This document shows, piece after piece, positions 1 through 7,109 of a stretch of 64,000 bases of DNA. Positions within the stretch are counted from its first letter, which is position 1, and each line of letters begins with the position of its first letter. Below the pieces are notes generated by a model, which did not search any database, was not told the DNA's origin, and was given only the letters and a program-made list of their open reading frames with translations. Position numbers and translations under genes: made by a program. Where the stretch lies: IMG/VR virus record IMGVR_UViG_3300027782_000027, positions 1 to 64,000 of that record. The stretch is one strand, 5' to 3'. Source of the stretch: a virus.

Positions 1-9
1 TAAGTAGTG

Positions 10-381
10 ATGATGTTTTATTGGACAAGGCAGTTTAAATCGGGACACTATCCACCTAATGTATTAGAAAAAATATGGGTAATGGCAACACCTTTTTTCG
101 CAACTGCTGATTATACACCTGTTGAAGTTGATTGGTATGGATTAGAAGATGACTCAAAGAAACCTAATGTAGGAATATACGATACAAGTGGTGATGGTGA
201 TTATTTTGTGGAACTTACACATAATACACACAATGGTAACTATTTTTTTAATAGTGTTGATAATTTATTTGATTGGTATAATACGTTTTATTTACCAGGA
301 GTTTATGAAATAATCATGAATGATTTTATATCTGAAGTCCAACAAGACACAGATGAGAGACTTAGAGATAAAAATACTTAA
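10..381 (+). CDS. Hypothetical acidic protein
   Basis: Product of about 123 residues, not recognised. It is rich in Asp, Tyr and Asn, with no signal peptide or membrane segment. An in-frame TAA occupies bases 1-3, so translation must start at GTG 7, ATG 10 or ATG 13; ATG 10 is chosen arbitrarily. The gene converges on the first array ORF and shares the hairpin at 420-451 as terminator. Confidence 0.6.
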   Translation: MMFYWTRQFKSGHYPPNVLEKIWVMATPFFATADYTPVEVDWYGLEDDSKKPNVGIYDTSGDGDYFVELTHNTHNGNYFFNSVDNLFDWYNTFYLPGVYEIIMNDFISEVQQDTDERLRDKNT

Positions 382-419
382 GATACGGACTTAGGACCGT
401 TGTAGTTTAGGCTACATTA

Positions 420-451
420 ACCCCATTGAATTCGCTACTCAGTGGGGTTTT
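420..451. terminator. Bidirectional intrinsic terminator
   Basis: ACCCCA and TGGGGT arms flank a 17-nt loop and are followed by TTTT. It lies between the convergent first gene and array ORF 1. The minus-strand arm is inside the last codons of the array ORF. Confidence 0.65.
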
Positions 452-1235
452 CATTTAAGACATCTTCTACCACTGGTGAATTACATGTACGCGATGTGTG
501 TGTTGTAGTTACCTTATGATTTAGGACTTCTCCCACCTCACTGGGAACAATAGTGGGTCTACAATTGGTTTTAGTTACCTTATGATTTAATACCTTCTCC
601 ACCATATTCGGAAACGGCGGTGTATTGAATGATATTGTAGATACCTTATGATTTAATACATCTTCCACCTTTATTTCCAACTGAAAACAAGAATGACCTG
701 TTGTAGATACCTTATGATTTAATACATCTTCTACCTTATGTCCAACCCATCCATCATACCCATCAGTTGTAGATACCTTATGATTTAATACATCTTCCAC
801 CAAGAAACCTTCGTTACCGATATCGTTTTGCGTTGTGGATACCTTATGATTTAATACCTCTTCCATCTTCACACTTGCCTTCATGCCCATGTAAACAGTT
901 GTAGATACCTTATGATTTAATACCTCTTCCACCCCGCCTGTAATCATGGTCTGCGCCATGGCAGTTGTGGACACCTTATGATTTAATACCTCTTCCACCC
1001 AAGAAGCAAGTATTGGTTCAAAATCTTTGGGTTCCAATGAGAAAATAGTAAAAAAACTATTAAAGAAATAATATCTCCACCACAAACGACCACTCTTTTC
1101 AAATTCAAAATACCAATGTTCCTTTTCTCGGTCAATTAACCATATAGAATCTTTATATGGGATTATCTCCGTATTACCTAATTCTTTGTATAGTTGTTTG
1201 AATACGACCTGTTTTAATCTATCAGTTACTTTCAT
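435..1235 (-). CDS. Array protein 1: conserved domain plus 9 repeat units with hypervariable 10-aa inserts
   Basis: Predicted protein of 266 residues. Residues 1-78 form a conserved domain starting MKVTDRLKQVVFKQLYKELG and ending in a Ser-Trp. From there the chain is 12-residue repeats (VEEVLNHKVSTT and close variants) separated by eight unrelated 10-residue inserts such as AMAQTMITGG, DGYDGWVGHK and GHSCFQLEIK. The period is 22 codons (66 nt). The N-terminal domain resembles the MKYLITES-tagged family nearby (for example 4956-5285) but lacks the ITES tag. The last unit is degenerate (VEDVLNENPTE). The start overlaps the end of array ORF 2 by 14 nt, suggesting translational coupling. Function unknown. 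It could be a repeat protein displaying variable peptides, a CRISPR-like RNA source, or both. Confidence 0.75.
   Translation of the reverse strand: MKVTDRLKQVVFKQLYKELGNTEIIPYKDSIWLIDREKEHWYFEFEKSGRLWWRYYFFNSFFTIFSLEPKDFEPILASWVEEVLNHKVSTTAMAQTMITGGVEEVLNHKVSTTVYMGMKASVKMEEVLNHKVSTTQNDIGNEGFLVEDVLNHKVSTTDGYDGWVGHKVEDVLNHKVSTTGHSCFQLEIKVEDVLNHKVSTISFNTPPFPNMVEKVLNHKVTKTNCRPTIVPSEVGEVLNHKVTTTHTSRTCNSPVVEDVLNENPTE
449..999 (-). repeat. CRISPR-like in-frame repeat-spacer array 1 (36-nt repeats, 30-nt spacers)
   Basis: Repeats start at 502, 568, 634, 700, 766, 832, 898 and 964. Each is 36 nt, of form GTTGTGGATACC...CTCTTCCACC on the plus strand, with a degenerate distal copy at 449-471. The eight spacers are exactly 30 nt and share no visible similarity. 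By hand count, 103 of 240 spacer bases are G or C (43%), well above the AT-rich surroundings. In coding orientation the repeat ends ATCCACAAC. GTGGA near one end and TCCAC near the other are complementary. The repeat nearest the conserved domain is close to consensus and the far end is degraded, as in CRISPR arrays read from the leader. No cas gene is in the window. Confidence 0.8.
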
Positions 1236-1899
1236 TTTCTTTTTTGTTGTTTAATACCTCATCTACCGATTCCGCTCTTCTTGAGATGTATTCTTCCGTT
1301 TTGGATACCTTACGATTCAATATATCTTCCACCAAAAAGTTTCCTTCACCTACGTCACGGACTGTTTTGGATACCTTACGATTCAATACCTGTTCCACCG
1401 CAATGGTTACAGTTCCTGCCTTTCCTGCAGTTGTGGATACCTTACTATTCAATACCTCTTCCATCATATCATTCGAAGTGAAACTGAATTGCTGAGTTGT
1501 GGATACCTTACTATTCAATACCTCTTCCACCCCTTGCTTAAAACTTCTGAAACGGCTTGCAGTTGTGGATACCTTACTATTCAATACCTCTTCCACCCCG
1601 CCATCCATGACATATTGAGTGCTGTCAGTTGTGGATACCTTACTATTCAATACCTCTTCCACCCAAGATGAAATAATTGGTTCAAAATCTTTGGACTCCA
1701 AAGAGAAAAAAGAAAAGAAAGATTTGAAATAATCATATCTCCAATATAAACATCCACTTTCAGTTAGTTGGAAATACCAGTATTTTTCTTCTCTATCAAT
1801 AAACCAATAACTGTATTGGGTAGGGATAATTTCCACATTACCTAATTCTTTGTATAGTTGTTTGAATACAACCTGTTTTAATCTATCCGTTACTTTCAT
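1222..1899 (-). CDS. Array protein 2: conserved domain plus 7 repeat units
   Basis: Predicted 225 residues. The N-terminal domain is nearly the same as array protein 1 over the first 26 residues. Repeats here read VEEVLNSKVSTT, changing to VEQVLNRKVSKT and VEDILNRKVSKT toward the C terminus. Six 10-residue inserts (DSTQYVMDGG, ASRFRSFKQG, QQFSFTSNDM, AGKAGTVTIA, VRDVGEGNFL, EEYISRRAES) show no mutual similarity. It ends VDEVLNNKKENESN, where the codons of the tail overlap the ATG of array ORF 1. Its own start lies inside the 3' end of array ORF 3. Function unknown. Confidence 0.75.
   Translation of the reverse strand: MKVTDRLKQVVFKQLYKELGNVEIIPTQYSYWFIDREEKYWYFQLTESGCLYWRYDYFKSFFSFFSLESKDFEPIISSWVEEVLNSKVSTTDSTQYVMDGGVEEVLNSKVSTTASRFRSFKQGVEEVLNSKVSTTQQFSFTSNDMMEEVLNSKVSTTAGKAGTVTIAVEQVLNRKVSKTVRDVGEGNFLVEDILNRKVSKTEEYISRRAESVDEVLNNKKENESN
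1232..1663 (-). repeat. CRISPR-like in-frame repeat-spacer array 2
   Basis: Repeats of 36 nt start at 1298, 1364, 1430, 1496, 1562 and 1628, with a degenerate copy at 1232-1267. All six spacers are 30 nt. The repeat differs from the other arrays at its centre: TTACTATTC in place of TTATGATTT. The array therefore has its own repeat version, homogeneous in the four proximal units. The two distal repeats carry GTTTTGG and TTACGATTC variants. Confidence 0.8.
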
Positions 1900-2521
1900 T
1901 TTCTTTTTTATTGTTTAATGCCTTTTTCACCCAAGCACTATTTAATACTTCTTCCACTGACCTTTCGGAAAACAAGGAATTATTTTTAGTTGTTGATACC
2001 CTACTATCTAATACTTTTTTTACCTTTCTTTTTTGGGCGGCGTCTACTTCAAAAGTTTCGGATACCTTATGATTTAAGACCTCTTCCACCCACTTTGCTG
2101 TTACAGTAGTTTTCTCTTCAGTTGTGGATACCTTATGATTTAATACCTCTTCCACCAGAGGAAATTCGTCAATTACAAACATTTTTGTTGTGGATACCTT
2201 ATGATTTAATACCTCTTCCACCTTTCGCGAGAAGTAACCGAGCTTATTGCCTGTCGTGGATACCTTATGATTTAATACCTCTTCCACCCAAGAAGATATT
2301 ATTGGTTCAAACTCACTCTGTTCCAAAGAAAAAATGCTGAAAAACGATGGGAAGAATGAGTATCTCCAAAATAAACATCCATCTTTAGACAACTGAAAAT
2401 ACCAATAACAATTTTCCCTATCAATGAACCATACAGAGTCTTTATACGGGATTATCTCCACATTACCTAACTCTTTGTATAGGTGTTTGAATATGAGTTG
2501 TTTTAGCTTATCTGTAACCAT
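1883..2521 (-). CDS. Array protein 3: conserved domain plus 5 repeat units, first of the three-array operon
   Basis: ATG 2521 (MVTDKLKQLIF) is chosen over the upstream GTG at 2527 because the host-type promoter box CAAAGATA (TATCTTTG on this strand) occupies 2527-2534. The conserved domain is followed by VEEVLNHKVSTT repeats and inserts GNKLGYFSRK, KMFVIDEFPL, EEKTTVTAKW, FEVDAAQKRK and KNNSLFSERS. The last units are degenerate: VKKVLDSRVSTT, then two repeat remnants fused without a full insert. The stop overlaps the array ORF 2 start by 17 nt. It is followed in the same direction by arrays 2 and 1. Confidence 0.75.
   Translation of the reverse strand: MVTDKLKQLIFKHLYKELGNVEIIPYKDSVWFIDRENCYWYFQLSKDGCLFWRYSFFPSFFSIFSLEQSEFEPIISSWVEEVLNHKVSTTGNKLGYFSRKVEEVLNHKVSTTKMFVIDEFPLVEEVLNHKVSTTEEKTTVTAKWVEEVLNHKVSETFEVDAAQKRKVKKVLDSRVSTTKNNSLFSERSVEEVLNSAWVKKALNNKKENESNG
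1923..2288 (-). repeat. CRISPR-like in-frame repeat-spacer array 3
   Basis: Repeats of 36 nt start at 1989, 2055, 2121, 2187 and 2253, with 30-nt spacers. The distal end (about 1923-1960) holds two repeat fragments with a shortened interval, consistent with a deletion. Sequence identity to the consensus falls steadily away from the conserved domain. Confidence 0.8.
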
Positions 2522-2526
2522 AAGCA

Positions 2527-2534
2527 CAAAGATA
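2527..2534 (-). promoter_or_regulatory. Host-type -7 box of the three-array operon
   Basis: TATCTTTG on the minus strand matches the Bacteroidota consensus TAnnTTTG and ends 5 nt before the ATG at 2521. The mRNA would be leaderless or nearly so. A matching -33 TTTG is not clear. Confidence 0.5.
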
Positions 2535-2546
2535 ATAAAAAATTAC

Positions 2547-3086
2547 TTAATAAACAGGTCCTGATTTGAATTTTTTACATACAGGTATATTAGCTGTGGT
2601 TTTAAACTCTCTTGGAATTGCTTCACGTATTTTACCCCATTTATTATACGTATAAACATATTTGTCAATATCATTATATAAATCACCTTTAAATTTATAA
2701 TATGAGTTTACAAATTGACAAAAATCTTTGGCGGTTGAGATAGTTTTTATTGCTGGAGTTATTAAATCTTCTGAAGATGTTGTTTGAATATCTTTTTTTA
2801 CTTGATTTGCAGCATAATTTCCATCCCAAGCGTATGTGTCGGCTTTTGAATCATATCTACACCAATTAAATGAATTTACAACAATTTCATAGTCTTCAAA
2901 TCTTTCTTCACAAAGCCTAATACTTTCAGTCCCCGAATCAGGAAGGCTTGCTCCAAGTGATAATCCCATATCATTGAGACTCCCTATTAGGTTACCTGCT
3001 GGTACTCCCCCAATAGTTTGTTCTTTTATTACACGTTTTATTAAATTAATTAATTCAGATTCGGTTAGTCTAATTTTTTTACTCAT
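2547..3086 (-). CDS. Tagged protein, LTES class, unknown body
   Basis: Starts MSKKIRLTESELINLIKRV followed by IKEQ, the tag shared with about ten genes in the window, with LTE and IKE as possible gp21-type cleavage sites. The body (about 150 residues) has Cys residues in CEERFEDYEIV, FNWCRYDS and DFCQFVNSYY contexts and is not recognised. I infer a head-packaged protein. Confidence 0.7.
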   Translation of the reverse strand: MSKKIRLTESELINLIKRVIKEQTIGGVPAGNLIGSLNDMGLSLGASLPDSGTESIRLCEERFEDYEIVVNSFNWCRYDSKADTYAWDGNYAANQVKKDIQTTSSEDLITPAIKTISTAKDFCQFVNSYYKFKGDLYNDIDKYVYTYNKWGKIREAIPREFKTTANIPVCKKFKSGPVY

Positions 3087-3112
3087 TTTGTTTTTTTTAT
3101 ATAAATATATTA

Positions 3113-3451
3113 TTAATTTTCAGACGGTAATTTTAACGACCATTGGGAGCTCATTATCTTGTTGGACATTTGACCCTCCAAATTTAGTTTATTCTTAACC
3201 CATTGCCCAACAATTCTGGTGGATTGATAACTGTTAAGAGAAAAGAAGGAAGAAATGGCTTCAATTAAACCTTTATAGATAAAACACAATTCATTATTGG
3301 AATGATTACCACCATATTGAATTTGAGCTGACTCATCTTCAGGATATGAAAAATATATACTGGCACCAGTTTTAGTTATAATGAAATCCTGACTATCAAG
3401 ATACCTGAATATTACTTTATCTAATTGTGATTCTGTGATTAAATATTTCAT
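3113..3451 (-). CDS. MKYLITES-family protein with C-terminal W-V helix
   Basis: Starts MKYLITESQLDKVIFRYLD. The body follows the pattern shared by at least six genes in this region: a beta-rich middle, a FSL motif, then a helix with GQWVKNKLNLE near the C terminus. This helix aligns with the array repeat (SWVEEVLNHKV). Function unknown; inferred virion-delivered. The start overlaps the stop of the upstream minus-strand gene at 3448. Confidence 0.75.
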   Translation of the reverse strand: MKYLITESQLDKVIFRYLDSQDFIITKTGASIYFSYPEDESAQIQYGGNHSNNELCFIYKGLIEAISSFFSLNSYQSTRIVGQWVKNKLNLEGQMSNKIMSSQWSLKLPSEN

Positions 3452-3819
3452 GATAATGTTATACTTCTAACTGATTTAACCTCATAGTCAGGAAAGAACT
3501 CATTAAATACATCTGACATAATGAATTTGCCGTGAACTAACCAAATGGGATGAGGAAACGCTGTACCATATATATCGTCAAAGTTCCTATTATAGTATAA
3601 ATCGCCACTTGGTTTATTATAAACCATTACAGCGTTTTGGTCACTATCAAATAAGTTAAGTCTTAAATCATTTTCATCATATGAATTAACCAAATTTGCA
3701 AAATAAGGAACCAATTTAGGTTTCAGTCTTTCGTATTGTTCCGTATATTCAGAATCTCTCCAAGTTCTTTCAAGTTCAGATATTAATTTATGTTGTGACT
3801 CGGTAATAATATACTTCAT
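3448..3819 (-). CDS. MKYIITES-tagged protein, unknown body
   Basis: The tag MKYIITESQHKLISEL is followed by an unrelated body with a PHPIWLVHGKFI segment. It starts from a 32-nt divergent spacer shared with 3852. TATTTATTA lies just upstream on this strand. Confidence 0.7.
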   Translation of the reverse strand: MKYIITESQHKLISELERTWRDSEYTEQYERLKPKLVPYFANLVNSYDENDLRLNLFDSDQNAVMVYNKPSGDLYYNRNFDDIYGTAFPHPIWLVHGKFIMSDVFNEFFPDYEVKSVRSITLS

Positions 3820-3851
3820 GTAATAATAAATATAATTATATTTATTATATT
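3820..3851. promoter_or_regulatory. Bidirectional late-type promoter spacer
   Basis: A 32-nt gap between divergent start codons holds TATTTAT boxes in both orientations. The plus-strand box is TATTTATT at 3839-3846, 5 nt before ATG 3852. Confidence 0.6.
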
Positions 3852-4175
3852 ATGAACCTACAAGAGAATATAAAAAAAGTATTAAGGGAAGAAACAGATT
3901 TTTCACCACAGTTCAAAAGAAGACTGAATAGATTTAAATCGTTTGTATGGGATAACAATGTAACTAATTATCCATGTGATTTTGAAAACTTTGAAGCGTT
4001 CATGCGTGGTATACAACATGAAATTATGGACATGATTACAGATGGTTCTGATACCGATGGTCCATTGTCTGAGTGGTTAAAATATAAAGATGGTGTTACG
4101 TATGTAGAAAACTACATGAGGGATGACTTAGAAAAGTTTTATAATAAAGAATGTGTTGATGTCTTATACGTATAA
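3852..4175 (+). CDS. Tagged protein, MNLQENIKKVLREE class
   Basis: The amphipathic N terminus MNLQENIKKVLREE is shared with 5643 and 9201. LRE fits the (L/I)xE consensus of T4-type prohead proteases. The remaining ~90 residues are acidic and unrecognised. The 3' end overlaps convergent 4164 by 12 nt. Confidence 0.7.
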   Translation: MNLQENIKKVLREETDFSPQFKRRLNRFKSFVWDNNVTNYPCDFENFEAFMRGIQHEIMDMITDGSDTDGPLSEWLKYKDGVTYVENYMRDDLEKFYNKECVDVLYV

Positions 4176-4520
4176 ATCAAGAAATTGTTCCACTGTTATT
4201 CCAAGACCTGAGATACCAAATAAATTCATAAATTCAGATTCATCATATCTATCACATCCGTTATTGATAATCCAAGGAATATCTGTAACATAATTCATCT
4301 GATAAAGTATATCATAACTATTATCTAATTTTATAAGATACATCGGACCATAGTTATCCATACTAAGTCTTCTTCGTAAACCATCATCAGTAATACAGTT
4401 ATCAAAAGACATCATTACATCAATCAAATCTGGGTCAATCTCCACACGACCCGTAAGGTCAATATTAAATTTGTCTTTAATTAATGTTTTTAATTTTGAT
4501 TCAGTGATTAAGTATTTCAT
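4164..4520 (-). CDS. MKYLITES-tagged protein, unknown body
   Basis: MKYLITESKLKTLIKDKFNI, then about 95 residues including DPDLIDVMMSFDNC and a YDILYQMNYVTDIPWIINN segment. Not recognised. A TATTTATATATA late-type box precedes the ATG on the minus strand. Confidence 0.7.
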   Translation of the reverse strand: MKYLITESKLKTLIKDKFNIDLTGRVEIDPDLIDVMMSFDNCITDDGLRRRLSMDNYGPMYLIKLDNSYDILYQMNYVTDIPWIINNGCDRYDESEFMNLFGISGLGITVEQFLDLYV

Positions 4521-4536
4521 TATATATAAATATTAG

Positions 4537-4947
4537 TTAACAGTTACCTGTATTATAAACCTCAATATTGTGACCTCTAATTAGACCTCCACCGAACTGA
4601 TATAAAGCCTTAGCAATAGTATCTCTATACACACTCCTATTACCTTCTTCATACATATACCTCCCCACATTTTCAGGTTCCGGCTTAGGTATGTAGACAA
4701 CCAAATCCATAGAGTTACGAGTGGGGATGATATTATAACTACAATATCTTAAGACGGTTGAAATATCATTTTCAAATATAGTTTTTGTTAGAAAGATAAT
4801 ATCTTCTCTTTTTCCTTCAAGACCAATCTCATCAATAATATCTTCAGGTTCCTTATCAGTCATTTTACACAGAGTACGCATACCAAATTTCTCTAATAAG
4901 GGTTTAAGAGTTTTGCTATATTGATTCTCAGTGATTAAGTATTTCAT
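4537..4947 (-). CDS. MKYLITEN-tagged protein, unknown body
   Basis: The tag variant MKYLITENQYSKTL is followed by a 120-residue body with TDKEPEDIIDEIGLEGK and YIPKPEPENVGRYMYEEG. No family recognised. It is packed closely between two other tagged minus-strand genes. Confidence 0.7.
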   Translation of the reverse strand: MKYLITENQYSKTLKPLLEKFGMRTLCKMTDKEPEDIIDEIGLEGKREDIIFLTKTIFENDISTVLRYCSYNIIPTRNSMDLVVYIPKPEPENVGRYMYEEGNRSVYRDTIAKALYQFGGGLIRGHNIEVYNTGNC

Positions 4948-4955
4948 ATATTATA

Positions 4956-5285
4956 TTAGTTATTTACTCTTATCCATACATTCGGTGCGGGTTTAGCCCC
5001 ACGGACTTGTACAACTATTACTTTGAGGGTATTTTCAACCCATCTACGGATAAGTTCCATGGAATCGGAGATACCCAAAGAAAAGAAAGAGGCCACTTCA
5101 TTAATTAAACTATTAACAATGTAACACCAGCCACTAATTTTATCATATCTAATCTCAGCGTATTCATCATCTTCTAAATTAACTAAAAATATAGTTGCAC
5201 CCTTTTTAATCTGAATAAAGTTCTTAATATCCAAATATCTAAAGATTACTCTGTCTAATTGTGATTCGGTGATAAGGTATTTCAT
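4956..5285 (-). CDS. MKYLITES-family protein with C-terminal W-V helix
   Basis: MKYLITESQLDRVIFRYLD tag and body, ending FFSLGISDSMELIRRWVENTL. The W-V-E helix corresponds to the first array repeat of the array proteins. Paralogue of 3113, 6268, 6634, 8520 and 8833. Confidence 0.75.
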   Translation of the reverse strand: MKYLITESQLDRVIFRYLDIKNFIQIKKGATIFLVNLEDDEYAEIRYDKISGWCYIVNSLINEVASFFSLGISDSMELIRRWVENTLKVIVVQVRGAKPAPNVWIRVNN

Positions 5286-5288
5286 ATA

Positions 5289-5609
5289 TTAATATTCAAA
5301 AAACATAACATCAACATCAAATACTTTACTAAACCAATCAGAAATGAATTTACCTGATTGCTCTTTATCAAGTGGATACATGGATGAAAACTTATCTAAA
5401 AAAGATTCATCAATAAATAATCTACCATCACTATGGTCAAACTCCATTAAAATAAAAAAATCAGGGCCTCTTTCCTGGCTATATATATTAATGAAATCAC
5501 TATCTGATGTTCTATCATAATCTAATATATTATTTAACTCAGATATCATTAAATTATTTATTACCGATTTGGCTTTATCTAATTGTGATTCGGTGATAAG
5601 ATATTTCAT
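5289..5609 (-). CDS. MKYLITES-family protein, diverged
   Basis: Start placed at the MKYLITESQLDKAK Met (5609). An upstream in-frame Met at 5630 would put the promoter box inside the gene. The C-terminal half (GRLFIDESFLDKFSSM..FISDWFSKVF) follows the same layout as the W-V family and resembles 21679-21990. Confidence 0.7.
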   Translation of the reverse strand: MKYLITESQLDKAKSVINNLMISELNNILDYDRTSDSDFINIYSQERGPDFFILMEFDHSDGRLFIDESFLDKFSSMYPLDKEQSGKFISDWFSKVFDVDVMFFEY

Positions 5610-5642
5610 ATAGAATATAAATATAATCATATTTATAATAAT
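5610..5642. promoter_or_regulatory. Bidirectional late-type promoter spacer
   Basis: Divergent start codons are 33 nt apart. TATTTATA at 5630-5637 lies 5 nt before ATG 5643, and a mirrored box faces the minus-strand gene. Confidence 0.6.
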
Positions 5643-5972
5643 ATGGACTTAAAAGAATCTATAAAAAGAATACTGAGGGAAGAACTATCGGCGAGAATTA
5701 AAAGAAGACTTTCTAATGATGAAATGGAAAATGAGTTTCTTGAATCTTTTGAAGGTGCTTATCGTCTTACAAAAGACAGAAAGGTTTTAAGTTCACATTT
5801 TTTAGATGAGTTAGTCTACACAACAATAACCTTTATGATGGATGGGGTACATTGGAGATTTGTTAGCACATTACCTGAAGATGAATTTTGGTATGATGAT
5901 ATACACCAAGGGTTAGAAAATCATTATAGAAAAAGAATTACACGGATGTATAATGAAAGAAAAGGTTTTTAA
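5643..5972 (+). CDS. Tagged protein, MDLKESIKRILREE class
   Basis: The N-terminal tag MDLKESIKRILREELS is related to 3852 and 9201. The body of ~90 residues is charged and includes FMMDGVHWRFVSTL. Unrecognised; inferred head-packaged. Confidence 0.7.
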   Translation: MDLKESIKRILREELSARIKRRLSNDEMENEFLESFEGAYRLTKDRKVLSSHFLDELVYTTITFMMDGVHWRFVSTLPEDEFWYDDIHQGLENHYRKRITRMYNERKGF

Positions 5973-5975
5973 AGA

Positions 5976-6254
5976 TTAATTAGAGTTTAAGAATTTAAGT
6001 AACGCTCCAATATATTTGGAACGTTTATCATAGAATTCAGTATCATCATCATATTGAAAAAACTCTTCACCTCTATGTCTATCAATGAACTTTTCAATTA
6101 ATTCATAAGCGTAATCATCTCTGTCGGCGGAATCTTCAAAATCTTCTTCATCCATAATGTAGTTATAATCATCCCTAAGTGCTTCCAATTCATCCATTGT
6201 AAACCTCCTAAGTAAAAATACTTCTAACTGTGATTCTGTAATTAAGTATTTCAT
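5976..6254 (-). CDS. MKYLITES-tagged acidic protein
   Basis: MKYLITESQLEVFLLRRF is followed by a short, very acidic helical body (DEEDFEDSADRDDYAYELIEK). Not recognised. Confidence 0.65.
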   Translation of the reverse strand: MKYLITESQLEVFLLRRFTMDELEALRDDYNYIMDEEDFEDSADRDDYAYELIEKFIDRHRGEEFFQYDDDTEFYDKRSKYIGALLKFLNSN

Positions 6255-6267
6255 TATTCGTTAACCA

Positions 6268-6621
6268 TTAATCTGTAACTATTAATCTGTAATCATATGG
6301 ACCATCCCAAATCGTACTATTACTAATACCCAAAGTATTATTAACCCATTCTTTGATTATATCCAAACAATCCGATTTACCAATGGGTAATAAGGTAGAT
6401 AAATCCTCAGTCAAACTACGATTTACAAACACCCAATTCCTAACTTCACCAAAGGCGTTGTTAACATAAACACTAATCTGTGATTGACTATCTGACTCAC
6501 TGTTTAAGAAATATATATAATTGTTGAATCTCTTCTTGTTGTCATATATCACAAAGTCCTGAATATCAAGATACTTAAAGATTACTTTCTCTAATTTTGA
6601 TTCGGTGATAAGGTATTTCAT
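6268..6621 (-). CDS. MKYLITES-family protein with C-terminal W-V helix
   Basis: MKYLITESKLEKVIFKYLDI, a beta-rich middle, LLPIGKSDCLDIIKEWVNNTLGI. Member of the W-V helix paralogue set related to the array proteins. Confidence 0.75.
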   Translation of the reverse strand: MKYLITESKLEKVIFKYLDIQDFVIYDNKKRFNNYIYFLNSESDSQSQISVYVNNAFGEVRNWVFVNRSLTEDLSTLLPIGKSDCLDIIKEWVNNTLGISNSTIWDGPYDYRLIVTD

Positions 6622-6633
6622 TATATATAAATA

Positions 6634-7002
6634 TTAGTTAAGGGGTATTCCCAATAACGAATGAATAAGGATGTCTTTGTTAGACGGTATTTTTAACCAA
6701 GACTGGGACATCAAAGTAGCCTTGGTGGTATTTGTAACCTTCATTTGTAGGGTATTCCCAACCCACCTACCAATAGCTGATTTAGAATCAGATTCGTCCA
6801 AAGAAAATAACGATGAGATGTTCTTGATTAATTCGGGACTTATTACACAACCAAAATTACCATTTTTGATTTGAGCATATTCATCATCTTCAGAGTTAAC
6901 GAAGTATACTAAAAGACCTATTTTAATTTGAATAAAATCTTGATGGTTCAAGTAAATAAAGATTGCTCTATCTAATTGTGATTCTGTAATTAAGTATTTC
7001 AT
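6634..7002 (-). CDS. MKYLITES-family protein with C-terminal W-V helix
   Basis: Start set at the tag Met (7002), preceded by a TATTTATATATA box. Body ends LFSLDESDSKSAIGRWVGNTLQMKVTNTT and a ~30-residue tail. The Lys-Val-Thr-Asn-Thr-Thr tail is close to the array repeat KVSTT, strengthening the link between the families. Confidence 0.75.
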   Translation of the reverse strand: MKYLITESQLDRAIFIYLNHQDFIQIKIGLLVYFVNSEDDEYAQIKNGNFGCVISPELIKNISSLFSLDESDSKSAIGRWVGNTLQMKVTNTTKATLMSQSWLKIPSNKDILIHSLLGIPLN

Positions 7003-7109
7003 TATATATAAATACAAAGATACACATAAAACTGAACAATACATATTGGGTTAATAATTTAATAAGAATAAGATAATATGGTTTGAGGTCGTTTTTAATA
7101 CTTATTATT

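Noticed and set aside
1244-2340. Plus-strand open frames through the arrays (1244-1495, 1281-1481, 1489-1671, 2122-2340)
   Set aside because: They exist because the repeat lacks stops in several frames. They have no promoter box, no conserved domain, and end inside the opposite-strand genes.
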